From Demequina soli (GTDB lineage Bacteria; Actinomycetota; Actinomycetes; Actinomycetales; Demequinaceae): DNA of 64,000 bases. Location: NCBI RefSeq assembly GCF_000971195.1, contig NZ_BBLZ01000002.1, positions 124,001 through 188,000 on the forward strand, written 5' to 3'. Made by a program: the position numbers and the translations under genes. The notes beneath the pieces are model-generated. The model ran no database searches. It saw only the letters and a program-made list of their open reading frames with translations, and was not told the origin of the DNA. Of the stretch, positions 33,805 through 42,294 are shown in pieces (the first letter of the stretch is position 1; each line of letters starts with the position of its first letter).

Positions 33805-34674
33805 CTACAGCGCGAGCCCCACGGCGAGCAGCAGGCCGTACGCGAGGCCCACGCCGCTGATCCCCTGGAACATCACCCCGAAGTTCCGGCCGGACGCGCC
33901 CATGCGCATCCCGAACGCGATGATGACGGACGGCAGCGCGACCACGGTCGAGATCAGCACCCACGGGTGCGCGAACGAGATCAGCACCGAGCACACGATC
34001 GGCAGCGTCACCGCGCCCGCGAACAGCTGGCGCGCGCGCAGCTCGCCCACCTTGACCGCGAGGGTGCGCTTGCCCGCGAGCGCGTCCGTCTCGAGGTCGC
34101 GGATGTTGTTGACCAGCAGCAGCGCGACCGCGTAGAGCCCCACGCCCACCGACGCCACCGCCGCCCACCACGTCACGTGCCCGGCCTGCGTGACCATCGT
34201 GCCCAGCAGCGCGATCGGGCCGAAGAACGCGAACACGCTCACCTCGCCCCAGCCGGCGTACCCGTAGGGGCGCGAGGTCCCGGTGTACGTCCACGCCGCG
34301 ACGATCGCGACGGCGCCCACCGCGAGCAGCCACCACATGCCGACCCACGCGACCAGCGCGAGGCCGAGCACGGCGCCCACGGCGAACGACAGGTACGCGG
34401 CGAGCTTGACGGAGCGCGGCAGCGCCTTGCCCGACGCGACCAGGCGCTCGGGGCCGATGCGGTCGATGTCGGTGCCGCGGATGCCGTCCGAGTAGTCGTT
34501 CGCGTAGTTCGACCCGACCTGCAGCGCGATCGCGACGCCCGCCGCGAGCAGCGCGGGGCCCAGGCGGAAGCCGTCCTCCGCGATCGCCGCCGCCGAGCCC
34601 ACGATGACCGGCACCGCGCCGGTCCACAGGGTGCGGGGTCGCGCTCCGGCGATCCAGTCGGCGGTCGTGGTCAT
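33805..34674 (-). CDS. menA: 1,4-dihydroxy-2-naphthoate polyprenyltransferase
   Basis: Membrane UbiA-family prenyltransferase (289 residues) that attaches the polyprenyl chain to 1,4-dihydroxy-2-naphthoate, giving demethylmenaquinone. The prenyl-diphosphate/Mg-binding motif is in GSNYANDYSDGIRGTDID (about 54-71). The second Asp-rich region is in VNNIRDLETDALAGKRTLAVK (about 188-208). About nine transmembrane helices are visible. ATG at 34674 overlaps the menE stop, so menE and menA are translationally coupled. Confidence 0.95.
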   Translation of the reverse strand: MTTTADWIAGARPRTLWTGAVPVIVGSAAAIAEDGFRLGPALLAAGVAIALQVGSNYANDYSDGIRGTDIDRIGPERLVASGKALPRSVKLAAYLSFAVGAVLGLALVAWVGMWWLLAVGAVAIVAAWTYTGTSRPYGYAGWGEVSVFAFFGPIALLGTMVTQAGHVTWWAAVASVGVGLYAVALLLVNNIRDLETDALAGKRTLAVKVGELRARQLFAGAVTLPIVCSVLISFAHPWVLISTVVALPSVIIAFGMRMGASGRNFGVMFQGISGVGLAYGLLLAVGLAL

Positions 34675-35678
34675 CGGTCCTCCTCGCTCGCCAGCACCCG
34701 GGCGGCCGGCCGGTCAATCTTCCCACCCGCGGTGCGGGGCACGGGCGCGTGGACGATGCGCTTGGGCCGCTCGTACGGGGCGAGACGTTCGAGCGCGGCG
34801 GCGAGCGACGCATCGTCCACCGTGCCCTCGACCACCGCGACGACGGCCTGGCCCCACTCGGGGTCGGGCACGCCGACCACCGCGGCGGCGGTCGCGCCGG
34901 CGCGCTCGAGCGCGAGCTCGATGGCCTGCGGGTGGACCTTGACGCCGCCGGTGTTGATGACGTGGTCGGCGCGGCCGAGCACGGCGAGGCGGCCGTCGCG
35001 CAGCTCGCCGAGGTCGCTCGTGACGAACCAGCGGGTGTCCTCGTCCACGAGGAAGGCGGAGTCGTCGCCGTCGGCGTAGCCGTCCGCGAGGGTCGGGCCG
35101 GACAGCAGGATGCGGCCGTCGTCGCGGAGGCGGACGCGCACGCCGTCGAGCGGGGCGCCGTCGTACACGCAGCCGCCGGAGGTCTCGCTCATGCCGTACG
35201 TGCGCACCAGGTTCGCGGGCTCCTCGCCGCGCGGCAGGGGGGCGCCGCCGACGAGCACCGCGTCGTAGGAGGCGAGCGCGTCGCGGCCCGCGGGGTCGTC
35301 GAGCAGGCGGCGCACCTGCGTGGGGACGAGCGAGACGTGGCGGCGGCCGGCGGGCATGCGCGCGGTGGCCTCGGCGAAGGCGGCGGCGGTGAACGGGCCG
35401 CCGGGCATCTCGACCAGCGCGGCGCCTGCGATCCGCGCGCGCGCCACGACCATCGCGCCGCCGATGCGCGTGGCCGGGATCGCGAGCAGCCATGCGGCCT
35501 CGCCGCCTAGGCGCCGCGCGGTGAGGTCCGCCGACGCGCGGATCGCCGCCGTGGGGACGAGCACCTCGCGCGGGGCGCCCGTCGACCCGGACGTCGCGGC
35601 GGCGACGCCGCGCGCCCGCCCGGCCAGCGCATCGTCCACGGCGGCGAGCGGATGGTCGGCGAGGCGCGCGTAGGTCAC
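34671..35678 (-). CDS. menE: o-Succinylbenzoate-CoA ligase
   Basis: AMP-forming ligase activating o-succinylbenzoate for ring closure by MenB. The protein has 335 residues, shorter than Bacillus or E. coli MenE, as in other actinobacteria: the N-terminal subdomain is reduced and the P-loop TSGSTGAPREV comes at about residue 30. The adenylation core motif is RTYGMSETSGG, followed by WFVTSDLGEL, LGRADHVINTGGVKV and the catalytic-lysine tail RTAGGKIDR. Start is GTG at 35678, facing the DUF3048 gene. A frame running on to 36494 is not used. Confidence 0.92.
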   Translation of the reverse strand: MTYARLADHPLAAVDDALAGRARGVAAATSGSTGAPREVLVPTAAIRASADLTARRLGGEAAWLLAIPATRIGGAMVVARARIAGAALVEMPGGPFTAAAFAEATARMPAGRRHVSLVPTQVRRLLDDPAGRDALASYDAVLVGGAPLPRGEEPANLVRTYGMSETSGGCVYDGAPLDGVRVRLRDDGRILLSGPTLADGYADGDDSAFLVDEDTRWFVTSDLGELRDGRLAVLGRADHVINTGGVKVHPQAIELALERAGATAAAVVGVPDPEWGQAVVAVVEGTVDDASLAAALERLAPYERPKRIVHAPVPRTAGGKIDRPAARVLASEEDR

Positions 35679-35701
35679 GCGGACCAGCCTAGGGTGCCCC
35701 C

Positions 35702-35707
35702 TACACT
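35702..35707 (+). promoter_or_regulatory. Likely -10 of the DUF3048 gene
   Basis: TACACT ends seven bases before the ATG at 35715, where a transcription start is expected; no Shine-Dalgarno is present, so a leaderless mRNA is likely. No clear -35. Confidence 0.4.
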
Positions 35708-35714
35708 CGTCGGC

Positions 35715-36800
35715 ATGACAGCGATGCACAAGGCCGGCGCCCTCGTGGCCGCCGCGGCGGTGACCCTGCTCGCGGCGTGCTCCCCGAGCACCGAGAGCGG
35801 TCCCCGCACCACCGTGACGCCCGAGTCGTCCCCGGCGGTGTCCGCCGTGTCGCTGCCGCCCGCGCCCGCGGACCCGCGGCCCGCGGTGACCTGGCCGCTG
35901 ACCGGGCTCGACGCCACCGACGCGACGAAGAAGGGGCTGGCCCGCGCCGCGCTCGCGATCAAGATCGAGAACACGGCCGACGCGCGCCCCCAGGAGAACC
36001 TCGACAAGGCCGACGTGGTGTTCGAGGAGTACGTCGAGGCGGGCATCTCGCGCTTCATCGCCGTGTTCCAGTCGAGCTACCCGACGTCGGTGGGCCCGAT
36101 CCGCTCGATGCGCCCCATGGACCGCAACATCATGGGCTCGTTCGGCGGCCCGCTGATCTTCTCCGGCGCGCAGAACCGCTTCATCGACGCGACGGTGGCG
36201 TCCGGCCAGGACATCATCACGCAGGACGTGGGCGACTACGGCTTCTACCGCACCGCGGACAAGGTCGCGCCGCACAACCTCCACGGCTACCTCGCGCAGT
36301 TCGCCGAGCAGACCGACGCGAAGGCGCCCGAGCAGCAGTGGGACATCGCCTACCCGGCGAGCCTCGCGACCGCGCAGGTCGAGGGCAAGGGCGCCTCGTC
36401 CATCGACATCGACATGTCGCGCTTCTCGCAGCCGCAGTGGCGGTGGGACAAGTCCGCGGGCGTGTGGAAGCGCTACGAGGCCGGCGCGCCGCACGTCACG
36501 ACGGACGGCACGCAGCTGTCGGCGTCCAACGTCGTGATGCTGTGGGTGACCGTGCAGTACACCAGCGGCTCGGCGACGTCGTCGGTGCCCGAGACGCTCG
36601 TGGCCGGGAAGTCCGGCAACGGGTTCGTGGTGTCGGGCGACAAGATGGTGAAGATCACGTGGAGCAAGAAGGGCCAGTTCAAGCCCTTCGAGCTCACCAC
36701 CGTCGACGGCGACCCGGTGGCGCTGGCCCCGGGCAAGACGTGGTTCGAGCTCATCCCGAACCGCGGCATCGCGAACACGACGTCGATCACCATCAAGTAG
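35715..36800 (+). CDS. DUF3048 domain lipoprotein (YerB-like)
   Basis: 361-residue exported lipoprotein: signal HKAGALVAAAAVTLLAAC with lipobox LAAC, a Ser/Pro-rich linker, then the DUF3048 N-terminal domain (ALAIKIENTADARPQENLDKADVVFEEYVEAG, SSYPTSVGPIRSMRP). The C-terminal half includes RYEAGAPHVTTDGTQLSASNVVMLWV. Biochemical function is not established; YerB-type proteins are extracytoplasmic. ATG at 35715 or 35724. It lies between menE and the rest of the men genes without an obvious link to quinone synthesis. Confidence 0.87.
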   Translation: MTAMHKAGALVAAAAVTLLAACSPSTESGPRTTVTPESSPAVSAVSLPPAPADPRPAVTWPLTGLDATDATKKGLARAALAIKIENTADARPQENLDKADVVFEEYVEAGISRFIAVFQSSYPTSVGPIRSMRPMDRNIMGSFGGPLIFSGAQNRFIDATVASGQDIITQDVGDYGFYRTADKVAPHNLHGYLAQFAEQTDAKAPEQQWDIAYPASLATAQVEGKGASSIDIDMSRFSQPQWRWDKSAGVWKRYEAGAPHVTTDGTQLSASNVVMLWVTVQYTSGSATSSVPETLVAGKSGNGFVVSGDKMVKITWSKKGQFKPFELTTVDGDPVALAPGKTWFELIPNRGIANTTSITIK

Positions 36801-36812
36801 CCCGCGGGCGGG

Positions 36813-36831
36813 CGCCTGCCGTGGGCGGGCG
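36813..36831 (+). terminator. Hairpin between convergent DUF3048 and metalloprotease genes
   Basis: CGCCTGCC-GTG-GGCGGGCG forms an 8 bp stem with one G-U pair, 12 bases after the DUF3048 stop. Its near-symmetry means it could also work for the opposite gene. No U-tract. Confidence 0.4.
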
Positions 36832-36872
36832 TCCCGGCGCGGGGTGCGAGAGCGCCGGCCCGGGCGCGCCGC

Positions 36873-39035
36873 CTATCGCGCGACGTACCGGGTGTCCGAG
36901 CGGCGCTCCTTGAGGTACGTGTTGCCGTAGTACCGGATCGCGATGCGGCCCTGGGGCAGCGCGCTCGTGGTCACCTTGGCCGTGTAGACGGAGCCCGAGC
37001 GCGTCAGCGTGACCTTGCCCGAGACCGCCGTCGTGCCCACGTACAGGCGCACGGCGCCCGACTCTGCGGCGACCGGGCTCGCGACGGTGACCACCAGCGT
37101 GGCCTTCGCGCCGCGCCGGACCGCGGTCGTCGCGGAGGAGCTCAGGGTCGGGGTGGCCTTGATCACGGTCGCGCGGACCGTGGTCGCGGACGCCTTCGCC
37201 TTGGCGGATCCCCCGTAGGCGACCGTGAGCGTGCGGGTGCCCGGCGCCCACGTCGCCGGCGTGGCGATCGTGGCCTTGCCCGACGCGAGCGTCGCGGTGC
37301 CCTTCCAGGTCCCCGCGGTCACCGTCACCTTGCCGGTGGGCGTGGGGGAGCCGACGACCGTGACGGTGACCTTCCCGTGCGTGCCGTAGGCGACCTTCGT
37401 GGCCGTCGCCTTGGTGGTGGTGGCGACCTTCGCCTTGACGGTGAGCGTCCGCGTCGCCGAGGAGCCGCTCACACCCGCGGCGCCCGAGTACACGGCGCGC
37501 ACCTGGTGGGTGCCCACCGCGAGGCTCTTCGACAGCGGCGCGTCGACGCTGCCGCCGCTCAGCCCGTACGTGCCGCGCTTCGCGCCGTCGACGTAGAACG
37601 TCACGGTGCCGCCGCCGACCGCGTGGGACGACGTCACGGTGGCGTGGGCCACGGCCCACGAGCCCGCGTACACGGCGGGCGCCGACATCGCGGTGGAGGA
37701 CGCCGCCGCGGTGGTTCCCGCGGTCACCTTGACGGTGGCGACGCCGTCCGCGATGGACACCACGTCGAGCGTGAACAGCCCGGTCGGGTCGACGAACTGC
37801 TCGCCGGCCTGGAACGACGTGTCCAGCACGCCGCCCGCGCGCTTCTGCGCGAACTGGTACAGCTCCGACGAGTCGGGGCCCCACGTCACGGTGACGCCGG
37901 GCTCGTAGCGAGCGGTCACGCCGTTCGGCGCGAGGTCGCCCGTCAGCGCGAAGAACGCCGTGGCGTCCTCGCCGGTGCCGGCGCGGTACTCGAGGGTGTA
38001 GGTGAACCGCTCCCCGTCGCGCGTCTCGCCGAAGGTGGCGGCCGTCACGCCCGTGCCGGACGCGCTGTCCGCCAGCGTGATGACCTTCGCGGCGCCGGAG
38101 CCGCGCGTCACCGTGATGGCCTGGGTGCCGTCGGCGTAGCCGGGCAGGTCGAGGAACCGGCGCGACTGCGCGGGCAGGGTCGCCGGCGCGAGCGAGCCGA
38201 TGCTCGCCGCCATGGGCCCGTACGCCGCGTAGTACTCGGCGAAGCCGCTGCTCGTGGCGAACGGGTCGCCCCAGATGAGGTCCGCGTGGCCCAGCCCGAG
38301 GTTGTGACCGAGCTCGTGCACGGTCGCCGACAGCAAGGGCTCCGGGATGTGCACGTAGCCGCCGCTCATGCCCGCGCCCACCGTCGCGATGCCCGCGTAG
38401 TCCCACGTGCAGCTCGTCGGCGTGTACACGAGGAGGTGGTTGGTGCCCGCGTCGAACGAGACGTTCGGGAACAGCGCCGCCGCCTGGGTCCACAGCGAGT
38501 ACGCGTCGACGGTGGCGCACGTGTCGGTGACGGTCATGGTCGCGGAGCCGGCGACCGTGAACGTGCCGATCGCGCCGCGTGCCTCCCGGACCCAGTAGTC
38601 CGCGGCGGCGAGCGCATCGGCCCTGGCGGTCGCGAGCGGCACGGCGCCGGTGGCGGCGGGGTCCGCGACGGTCACCACGTACGCGCGGTGCGCCGCGACG
38701 GTCGCGGTCGCGGCGGTCGGCTCGAGGACGGTGGCCGCGCGCACCTGGCCGTCCTCGACGGTGGTGCTCACGGTCGCGCCCGTGTCGATGCCGTCGAGCG
38801 CGTCGCCCGTGACGGGGGTCACCGTGCCGTCGTCCTCGACCAGGACGTGCGCCGGGGTGCTCTCGCCGGGGGTCTCGGCGATCACGTCGAGGACGCGGCC
38901 GTCGACCGCTTCGCCCGTGGAGGCCGCGATCGACGCGGTGGACGCCGTTGACGCGGCCGCGGTGGTGAGGGTGAGGGCCAGCGCGACCGTGGCGCTGACG
39001 AGGAGGTGGGCCGTCCGGCGCGGGGCGTGGGTCAC
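36873..39035 (-). CDS. Secreted zinc metalloprotease with Ig-like repeats
   Basis: 720-residue exported protein. An Ala/Thr-rich signal peptide covers about 1-30. The peptidase domain has HELGHNLGLGH (residues 240-250), the metzincin-like zinc motif HExxHxxGxxH, with flanking sequences like gametolysin (M11) proteases (NHLLVYTPTSCTWDYAGIA, YGPMAASIG). From about 455 to the end are three bacterial Ig-like repeats (TVTSSHAVGGGTVTFYVDGAKRG; KVAYGTHGKVTVTVVGSP; LSSSATTAVRRGAKATLVVT), probably spacer or binding domains. No sorting signal is seen, so it should be released. Cysteines 182 and 209 may form a disulfide. Substrate unknown. Confidence 0.87.
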   Translation of the reverse strand: MTHAPRRTAHLLVSATVALALTLTTAAASTASTASIAASTGEAVDGRVLDVIAETPGESTPAHVLVEDDGTVTPVTGDALDGIDTGATVSTTVEDGQVRAATVLEPTAATATVAAHRAYVVTVADPAATGAVPLATARADALAAADYWVREARGAIGTFTVAGSATMTVTDTCATVDAYSLWTQAAALFPNVSFDAGTNHLLVYTPTSCTWDYAGIATVGAGMSGGYVHIPEPLLSATVHELGHNLGLGHADLIWGDPFATSSGFAEYYAAYGPMAASIGSLAPATLPAQSRRFLDLPGYADGTQAITVTRGSGAAKVITLADSASGTGVTAATFGETRDGERFTYTLEYRAGTGEDATAFFALTGDLAPNGVTARYEPGVTVTWGPDSSELYQFAQKRAGGVLDTSFQAGEQFVDPTGLFTLDVVSIADGVATVKVTAGTTAAASSTAMSAPAVYAGSWAVAHATVTSSHAVGGGTVTFYVDGAKRGTYGLSGGSVDAPLSKSLAVGTHQVRAVYSGAAGVSGSSATRTLTVKAKVATTTKATATKVAYGTHGKVTVTVVGSPTPTGKVTVTAGTWKGTATLASGKATIATPATWAPGTRTLTVAYGGSAKAKASATTVRATVIKATPTLSSSATTAVRRGAKATLVVTVASPVAAESGAVRLYVGTTAVSGKVTLTRSGSVYTAKVTTSALPQGRIAIRYYGNTYLKERRSDTRYVAR

Positions 39036-39104
39036 AGCGCGAGGCTAGCGGCAGGCGAACAGGGATGATGCACGCCGTGCCGTGGGCGCGCGCATGATGG
39101 AGGG

Positions 39105-39815
39105 ATGATCACCGTCCTCACGGGCGCCGGCGTCTCGACCGGCGCGGGCATCCCCGACTTCCGCGGGCCGGACGGCGTGTGGACGCGTCATCCCGAGCGC
39201 GCGCGGCTGCTCGAGATCGACGTGTTCGTCGGCGACCGCGACGCGCGCATCGAGGGCTGGCGGGACTGGGCCGCGCACGGCGCGTGGTCGGCGCGGCCCT
39301 CGCCCGCGCATCGTGCCCTCGCCCGCCTGGTCGCGGCCGGCGCGTGCGACACGATCCTCACGCAGAACATCGACGGCCTCCACCAGGCCGCCGGCACCCC
39401 GGACGATGCGGTGGTCGAGATGCACGGCCGCCTCGCCACCACGACGTGCCTGGGATGCGGCCTCTCCCTCGCGACGCGCGAGGTGCTCGAGGTGCTCCCC
39501 GAGACCCCCGACCCCCGCTGCCCGTACTGCGGCGGCCTCCTCAAGCCCGACGTCGTCTACTTCGGCGAGGCGCTGCGCGCGCGGGACCTCGAGCGCGCGG
39601 ACCGGGCGGCGCGCTCGTGCGACACGTTCGTGGCGGTCGGCACCACGCTGCAGGTCTACCCCGTGGCCGCGCTCGCGGGCACCGCCGTCGCGGCCGGCGC
39701 GTCCCTCGTGATCGTCAACGCGTCCCCCACGGGCTACGACCGGGACGCGTCGCTCGTGGTGCGCGAGCCCATCGAGGAGGCCGTGCCGCGGCTCGTCGAC
39801 GAGTGGCTGGCCTGA
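39105..39815 (+). CDS. Sir2 family NAD-dependent protein deacylase
   Basis: 236-residue sirtuin (CobB type). NAD-binding loop LTGAGVSTGAGIPDFRGPDG (5-24), TQNIDGLH (86-93), catalytic His107 in EMHGRL, and an intact zinc site with Cys115/Cys118 and Cys139/Cys142. The segment YFGEALR and the SPTG-like end of the Rossmann fold are present. It should deacylate lysines of metabolic enzymes such as acyl-CoA synthetases. The ATG at 39105 sits directly after GGAGG, too close for normal use, so the exact start is slightly uncertain. Confidence 0.92.
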   Translation: MITVLTGAGVSTGAGIPDFRGPDGVWTRHPERARLLEIDVFVGDRDARIEGWRDWAAHGAWSARPSPAHRALARLVAAGACDTILTQNIDGLHQAAGTPDDAVVEMHGRLATTTCLGCGLSLATREVLEVLPETPDPRCPYCGGLLKPDVVYFGEALRARDLERADRAARSCDTFVAVGTTLQVYPVAALAGTAVAAGASLVIVNASPTGYDRDASLVVREPIEEAVPRLVDEWLA

Positions 39816-39881
39816 GCCTCGCGGGAGAGCGAACCACCTCGTAGGCGCGGTGGTACGGTGCCGCAACGGGAGGGGGTCCGG

Positions 39882-40304
39882 ATGCCTGGAGGCGGTGCGG
39901 ATGCGGAGCGGCGGCCGGGGCGGTCGCGCGTGCCGCGGGCGGTCGACGTCGCGTTCGCCCTGGGCATCCTCTCGCTCGTCGCGGGCCTGCTCTTCCTGCT
40001 CGCGCTTCCGGGTATCGCGTTCGGCCTCGGGTCCATGCCGTCCGCCACGGACGACCTGCGGCTGCCCGCGGACATGTTCCTCGTGCTCGTCGCCCTGCCT
40101 GCGCTGACGGGCATCGCCGTGCTGGTGCGCGCGCGTGCCGTGCGGGAGGGCGCGCGGGTCGGCCCGCACGCACCGGCGGCCGTGGCGCGCGCGACGCGGG
40201 CGGTCCGGCTGGCATGGGCGGGCATCGGGCTCGGCGCCCTGCCCTGGTGCGCGGTGGCGATGTACGTGCTGACGCACGGCGTCGGCGGCGTGTCCTGGGC
40301 CTGA
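39882..40304 (+). CDS. Small multi-pass membrane protein of unknown function
   Basis: 140 residues with three hydrophobic segments (AFALGILSLVAGLLFLLALPGIAFGL, FLVLVALPALTGIAVLV, WAGIGLGALPWCAVAMYVLTHG) and basic loops. I recognise no family. GGAGGGGG five bases before the ATG at 39882 decides the start over an upstream GTG at 39858. It follows the sirtuin by 66 bp on the same strand. Confidence 0.65.
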   Translation: MPGGGADAERRPGRSRVPRAVDVAFALGILSLVAGLLFLLALPGIAFGLGSMPSATDDLRLPADMFLVLVALPALTGIAVLVRARAVREGARVGPHAPAAVARATRAVRLAWAGIGLGALPWCAVAMYVLTHGVGGVSWA

Positions 40305-40332
40305 CCCGGGGGCGTCGACTGCGACGCGAGGC

Positions 40333-41262
40333 TCAGTACGCGTACGGGAAGCGCGTCCAGTCCGGGTCGCGGCGCTCGAGGAACGCGTCGCGGCCCTCCT
40401 GCGCCTCGTCCGTCATGTAGGCCATCCGGGTCGCCTCGCCCGCGAACACCTGCTGGCCCGCGAGGCCGTCGTCCGCGAGGTTGAAGGCGAACTTGAGCAT
40501 CCGGATCGCCTGCGGCGACTTGGTCGCGACGATGCGCGCGTAGTCGAGCGCCCGCGCCTCGAGCTCGGCGTGCGGGACCGCCTCGTTGACGCCGCCCCAG
40601 CGCTCCGCATCGTCCGCCGAGTACTCGCGTGCCAGGAAGAAGATCTCCCGTGCCCGCTTGTCGCCCACCTGGCGCGCGAGCAGCGCGCTGCCGTAGCCCG
40701 CGTCGAAGGATCCGACGTTGGCGTCGGTCTGCTTGAAGCGCGCGTGCTCGCGGCTCGCGATCGACAGGTCCGCGACCACGTGCAGGCTGTGGCCGCCGCC
40801 GGCCGCCCAGCCGTTGACCGCCGCGATGACGACCTTGGGGGAGTGGCGCATGAGGCGCTGCACCTCGAGGATGTGGAGGCGGCCGCCGTACGCGGGGGCG
40901 TCCTGCGCGGTGCCCTCGTACAGGTAGCCGTCCTTGCCGCGGATGCGCTGGTCGCCGCCCGAGCAGAAGGCGTGCACGCCGTCGGCGGCGGGGCCGTTGC
41001 CCGTGATGATGATCGCGGCGACGTCGACCGTCTGGCGCGCGTGGTCGAGCGCGCGGTAGAGCTGGTCCACGGTCTGGGGGCGGAAGGCGTTGCGCACCTC
41101 GGGACGGTTGAACGCGATGCGCACGGCGGGGAGGTCGCGCTCGCCGGCCTCGTCCCGCGACACCCAGCGGTGGTACGTGATGTCCGCGTCGGGGAAGCCC
41201 TCGATCGCGCGCCACTGGGTGGGATCCATGAGGTCGGAGACCTGCGCCGGGATGTCGCTCAT
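40333..41262 (-). CDS. menB: 1,4-dihydroxy-2-naphthoyl-CoA synthase
   Basis: Crotonase-fold enzyme (309 residues) closing the second ring of the naphthoquinone from succinylbenzoyl-CoA. Oxyanion-hole and active-site segments are IAFNRPEVRNAFRPQTVDQL, FCSGGDQRIRGKDGY, VIAAVNGWAAGGGHSLHVVADL and TDANVGSFDAGYGSALLAR. The C-terminal RRDPDWTRFPYAY is a MenB hallmark. ATG at 41262. It faces menC across a family A repeat, whereas many relatives have men genes in one operon. Confidence 0.95.
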   Translation of the reverse strand: MSDIPAQVSDLMDPTQWRAIEGFPDADITYHRWVSRDEAGERDLPAVRIAFNRPEVRNAFRPQTVDQLYRALDHARQTVDVAAIIITGNGPAADGVHAFCSGGDQRIRGKDGYLYEGTAQDAPAYGGRLHILEVQRLMRHSPKVVIAAVNGWAAGGGHSLHVVADLSIASREHARFKQTDANVGSFDAGYGSALLARQVGDKRAREIFFLAREYSADDAERWGGVNEAVPHAELEARALDYARIVATKSPQAIRMLKFAFNLADDGLAGQQVFAGEATRMAYMTDEAQEGRDAFLERRDPDWTRFPYAY

Positions 41263-41281
41263 GGCACCCGAGCGTAGTGCG

Positions 41282-41390
41282 GACGATTCGCAATGACATG
41301 TGTGGCTGGTGTGACGGGCGGCGGCGGCGCGGTGCCTGCGGCACCCGCACCCCACCCGTCCCATGCGTCACAAATGTCATTGGGAGTCGA
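41282..41390. repeat. Intergenic palindromic repeat family A, copy 2
   Basis: About 109 bp between divergent menB and menC. Left arm GATTCGCAATGACATGTGTGG, right arm TCACAAATGTCATTGGGAGTC; the middle is a GGCGG-rich palindrome around GGTGCCTGCGGCACC. It is more diverged than copy 1. It is followed by TAGGCT (41395-41400) and six bases later by the menC ATG, the same spacing as at the rhodanese gene. Confidence 0.83.
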
Positions 41391-41394
41391 GCCC

Positions 41395-41400
41395 TAGGCT
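41395..41400 (+). promoter_or_regulatory. Likely -10 of menC (leaderless)
   Basis: TAGGCT followed by six bases and the menC ATG. The context GAGTCGAGCCCTAGGCT parallels AGTCGACTGGCCGGTCCCTAGGCT at the rhodanese gene but lacks eight bases, so the TTGGGA in the repeat is not at -35 distance here. Regulation may differ between the two. Confidence 0.5.
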
Positions 41401-41406
41401 GAGGTC

Positions 41407-42294
41407 ATGGAGTTCCGCCCCTTCCGCGTCGCGCTGTCGACGCGCTTCCGCGGCGTCACGGAGCGCCACGGCGTCCTCATCCGCGGCACCGGGCCCGACG
41501 GGCGGGACGCGTGGGGCGAGTACTCCCCGTTCGACGACTACACCCCCGAGCGCGCCAACCGCTGGTGGGAGGCCGCGATGGAGGCCGCGCGCGGCGAGTG
41601 GCCCGCGCCGGTGCGCGACACGGTGCCCGTCAACAGCATCGTCCCCGAGCTCCCCGCCGGCCGCGCCGCCCAGCTCGCGACCGCGGGCGGGTGCACCACC
41701 GCGAAGGTCAAGGTCGCCGGCACGGTGTCCCTGAGGGACGATGCGCGCCGCGTCGAGGCCGTCGCGGTCGCCTTGGGCCCGGGCGGACGGGTGCGCGTCG
41801 ACGCGAACGGCGCGTGGGACGTCGACACCGCGGTGAAGGCGCTGCGCGAGTTGGACGCCGCTGCGCGAGCGGGCGGCGGGCCGGGCCTCGAGTACGTCGA
41901 GCAGCCCTGCCGCACCGTGGCCGAGCTCGCCGAGGTGCGCCGCCGCCAGGACGTGCTGGTCGCCGCCGACGAGTCCGTGCGCCTGCCCGGCGACGCCGAC
42001 GAGGTCATGCGCGCGGGCGCCGCCGACATCCTCATCCTCAAGGTCGCCCCCATGGGCGGCGTGCGCCGCTGCCTCGACGTGGTCGACCGCTACGAGGTGC
42101 CCATCGTGGTGTCGAGCGCGATGGAGTCCTCGGTGGGCCTTGCGGCCGGCGTCGCGCTCGCGCGCGCCGTCCCCGAGCTGCCGTACGCGTGCGGGCTCGG
42201 CACCGGGGAGCTGCTCGCGGACGACACCGTGCGCGAGACGATCGTGCCGCGCGGCGGCGTCATCGGGCCGGTCGCGCTGGACGTGACCGCGTGA
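41407..42294 (+). CDS. menC: o-Succinylbenzoate synthase
   Basis: Enolase-superfamily dehydratase (295 residues) forming o-succinylbenzoate. Catalytic-barrel elements are the KxK pair in TTAKVKVAG (about 99-107), the metal ligand in RVDANGAWDVD, Glu in YVEQPCRTVAEL, Asp in LVAADESVR and Lys in ILILKVAPMGGV. The N-terminal cap domain contains RGTGPDGRDAWGEYSPFDDY. The stop overlaps the GTG of menD by 4 bp. Start supported by the leaderless -10. Confidence 0.95.
   Translation: MEFRPFRVALSTRFRGVTERHGVLIRGTGPDGRDAWGEYSPFDDYTPERANRWWEAAMEAARGEWPAPVRDTVPVNSIVPELPAGRAAQLATAGGCTTAKVKVAGTVSLRDDARRVEAVAVALGPGGRVRVDANGAWDVDTAVKALRELDAAARAGGGPGLEYVEQPCRTVAELAEVRRRQDVLVAADESVRLPGDADEVMRAGAADILILKVAPMGGVRRCLDVVDRYEVPIVVSSAMESSVGLAAGVALARAVPELPYACGLGTGELLADDTVRETIVPRGGVIGPVALDVTA

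Noticed and set aside
34671-36495. N-terminal extension of menE across the DUF3048 gene
   Set aside because: The open frame continues upstream to 36494, but the extension is Arg/Gly/His-rich shadow sequence; GTG at 35678 matches the family start.
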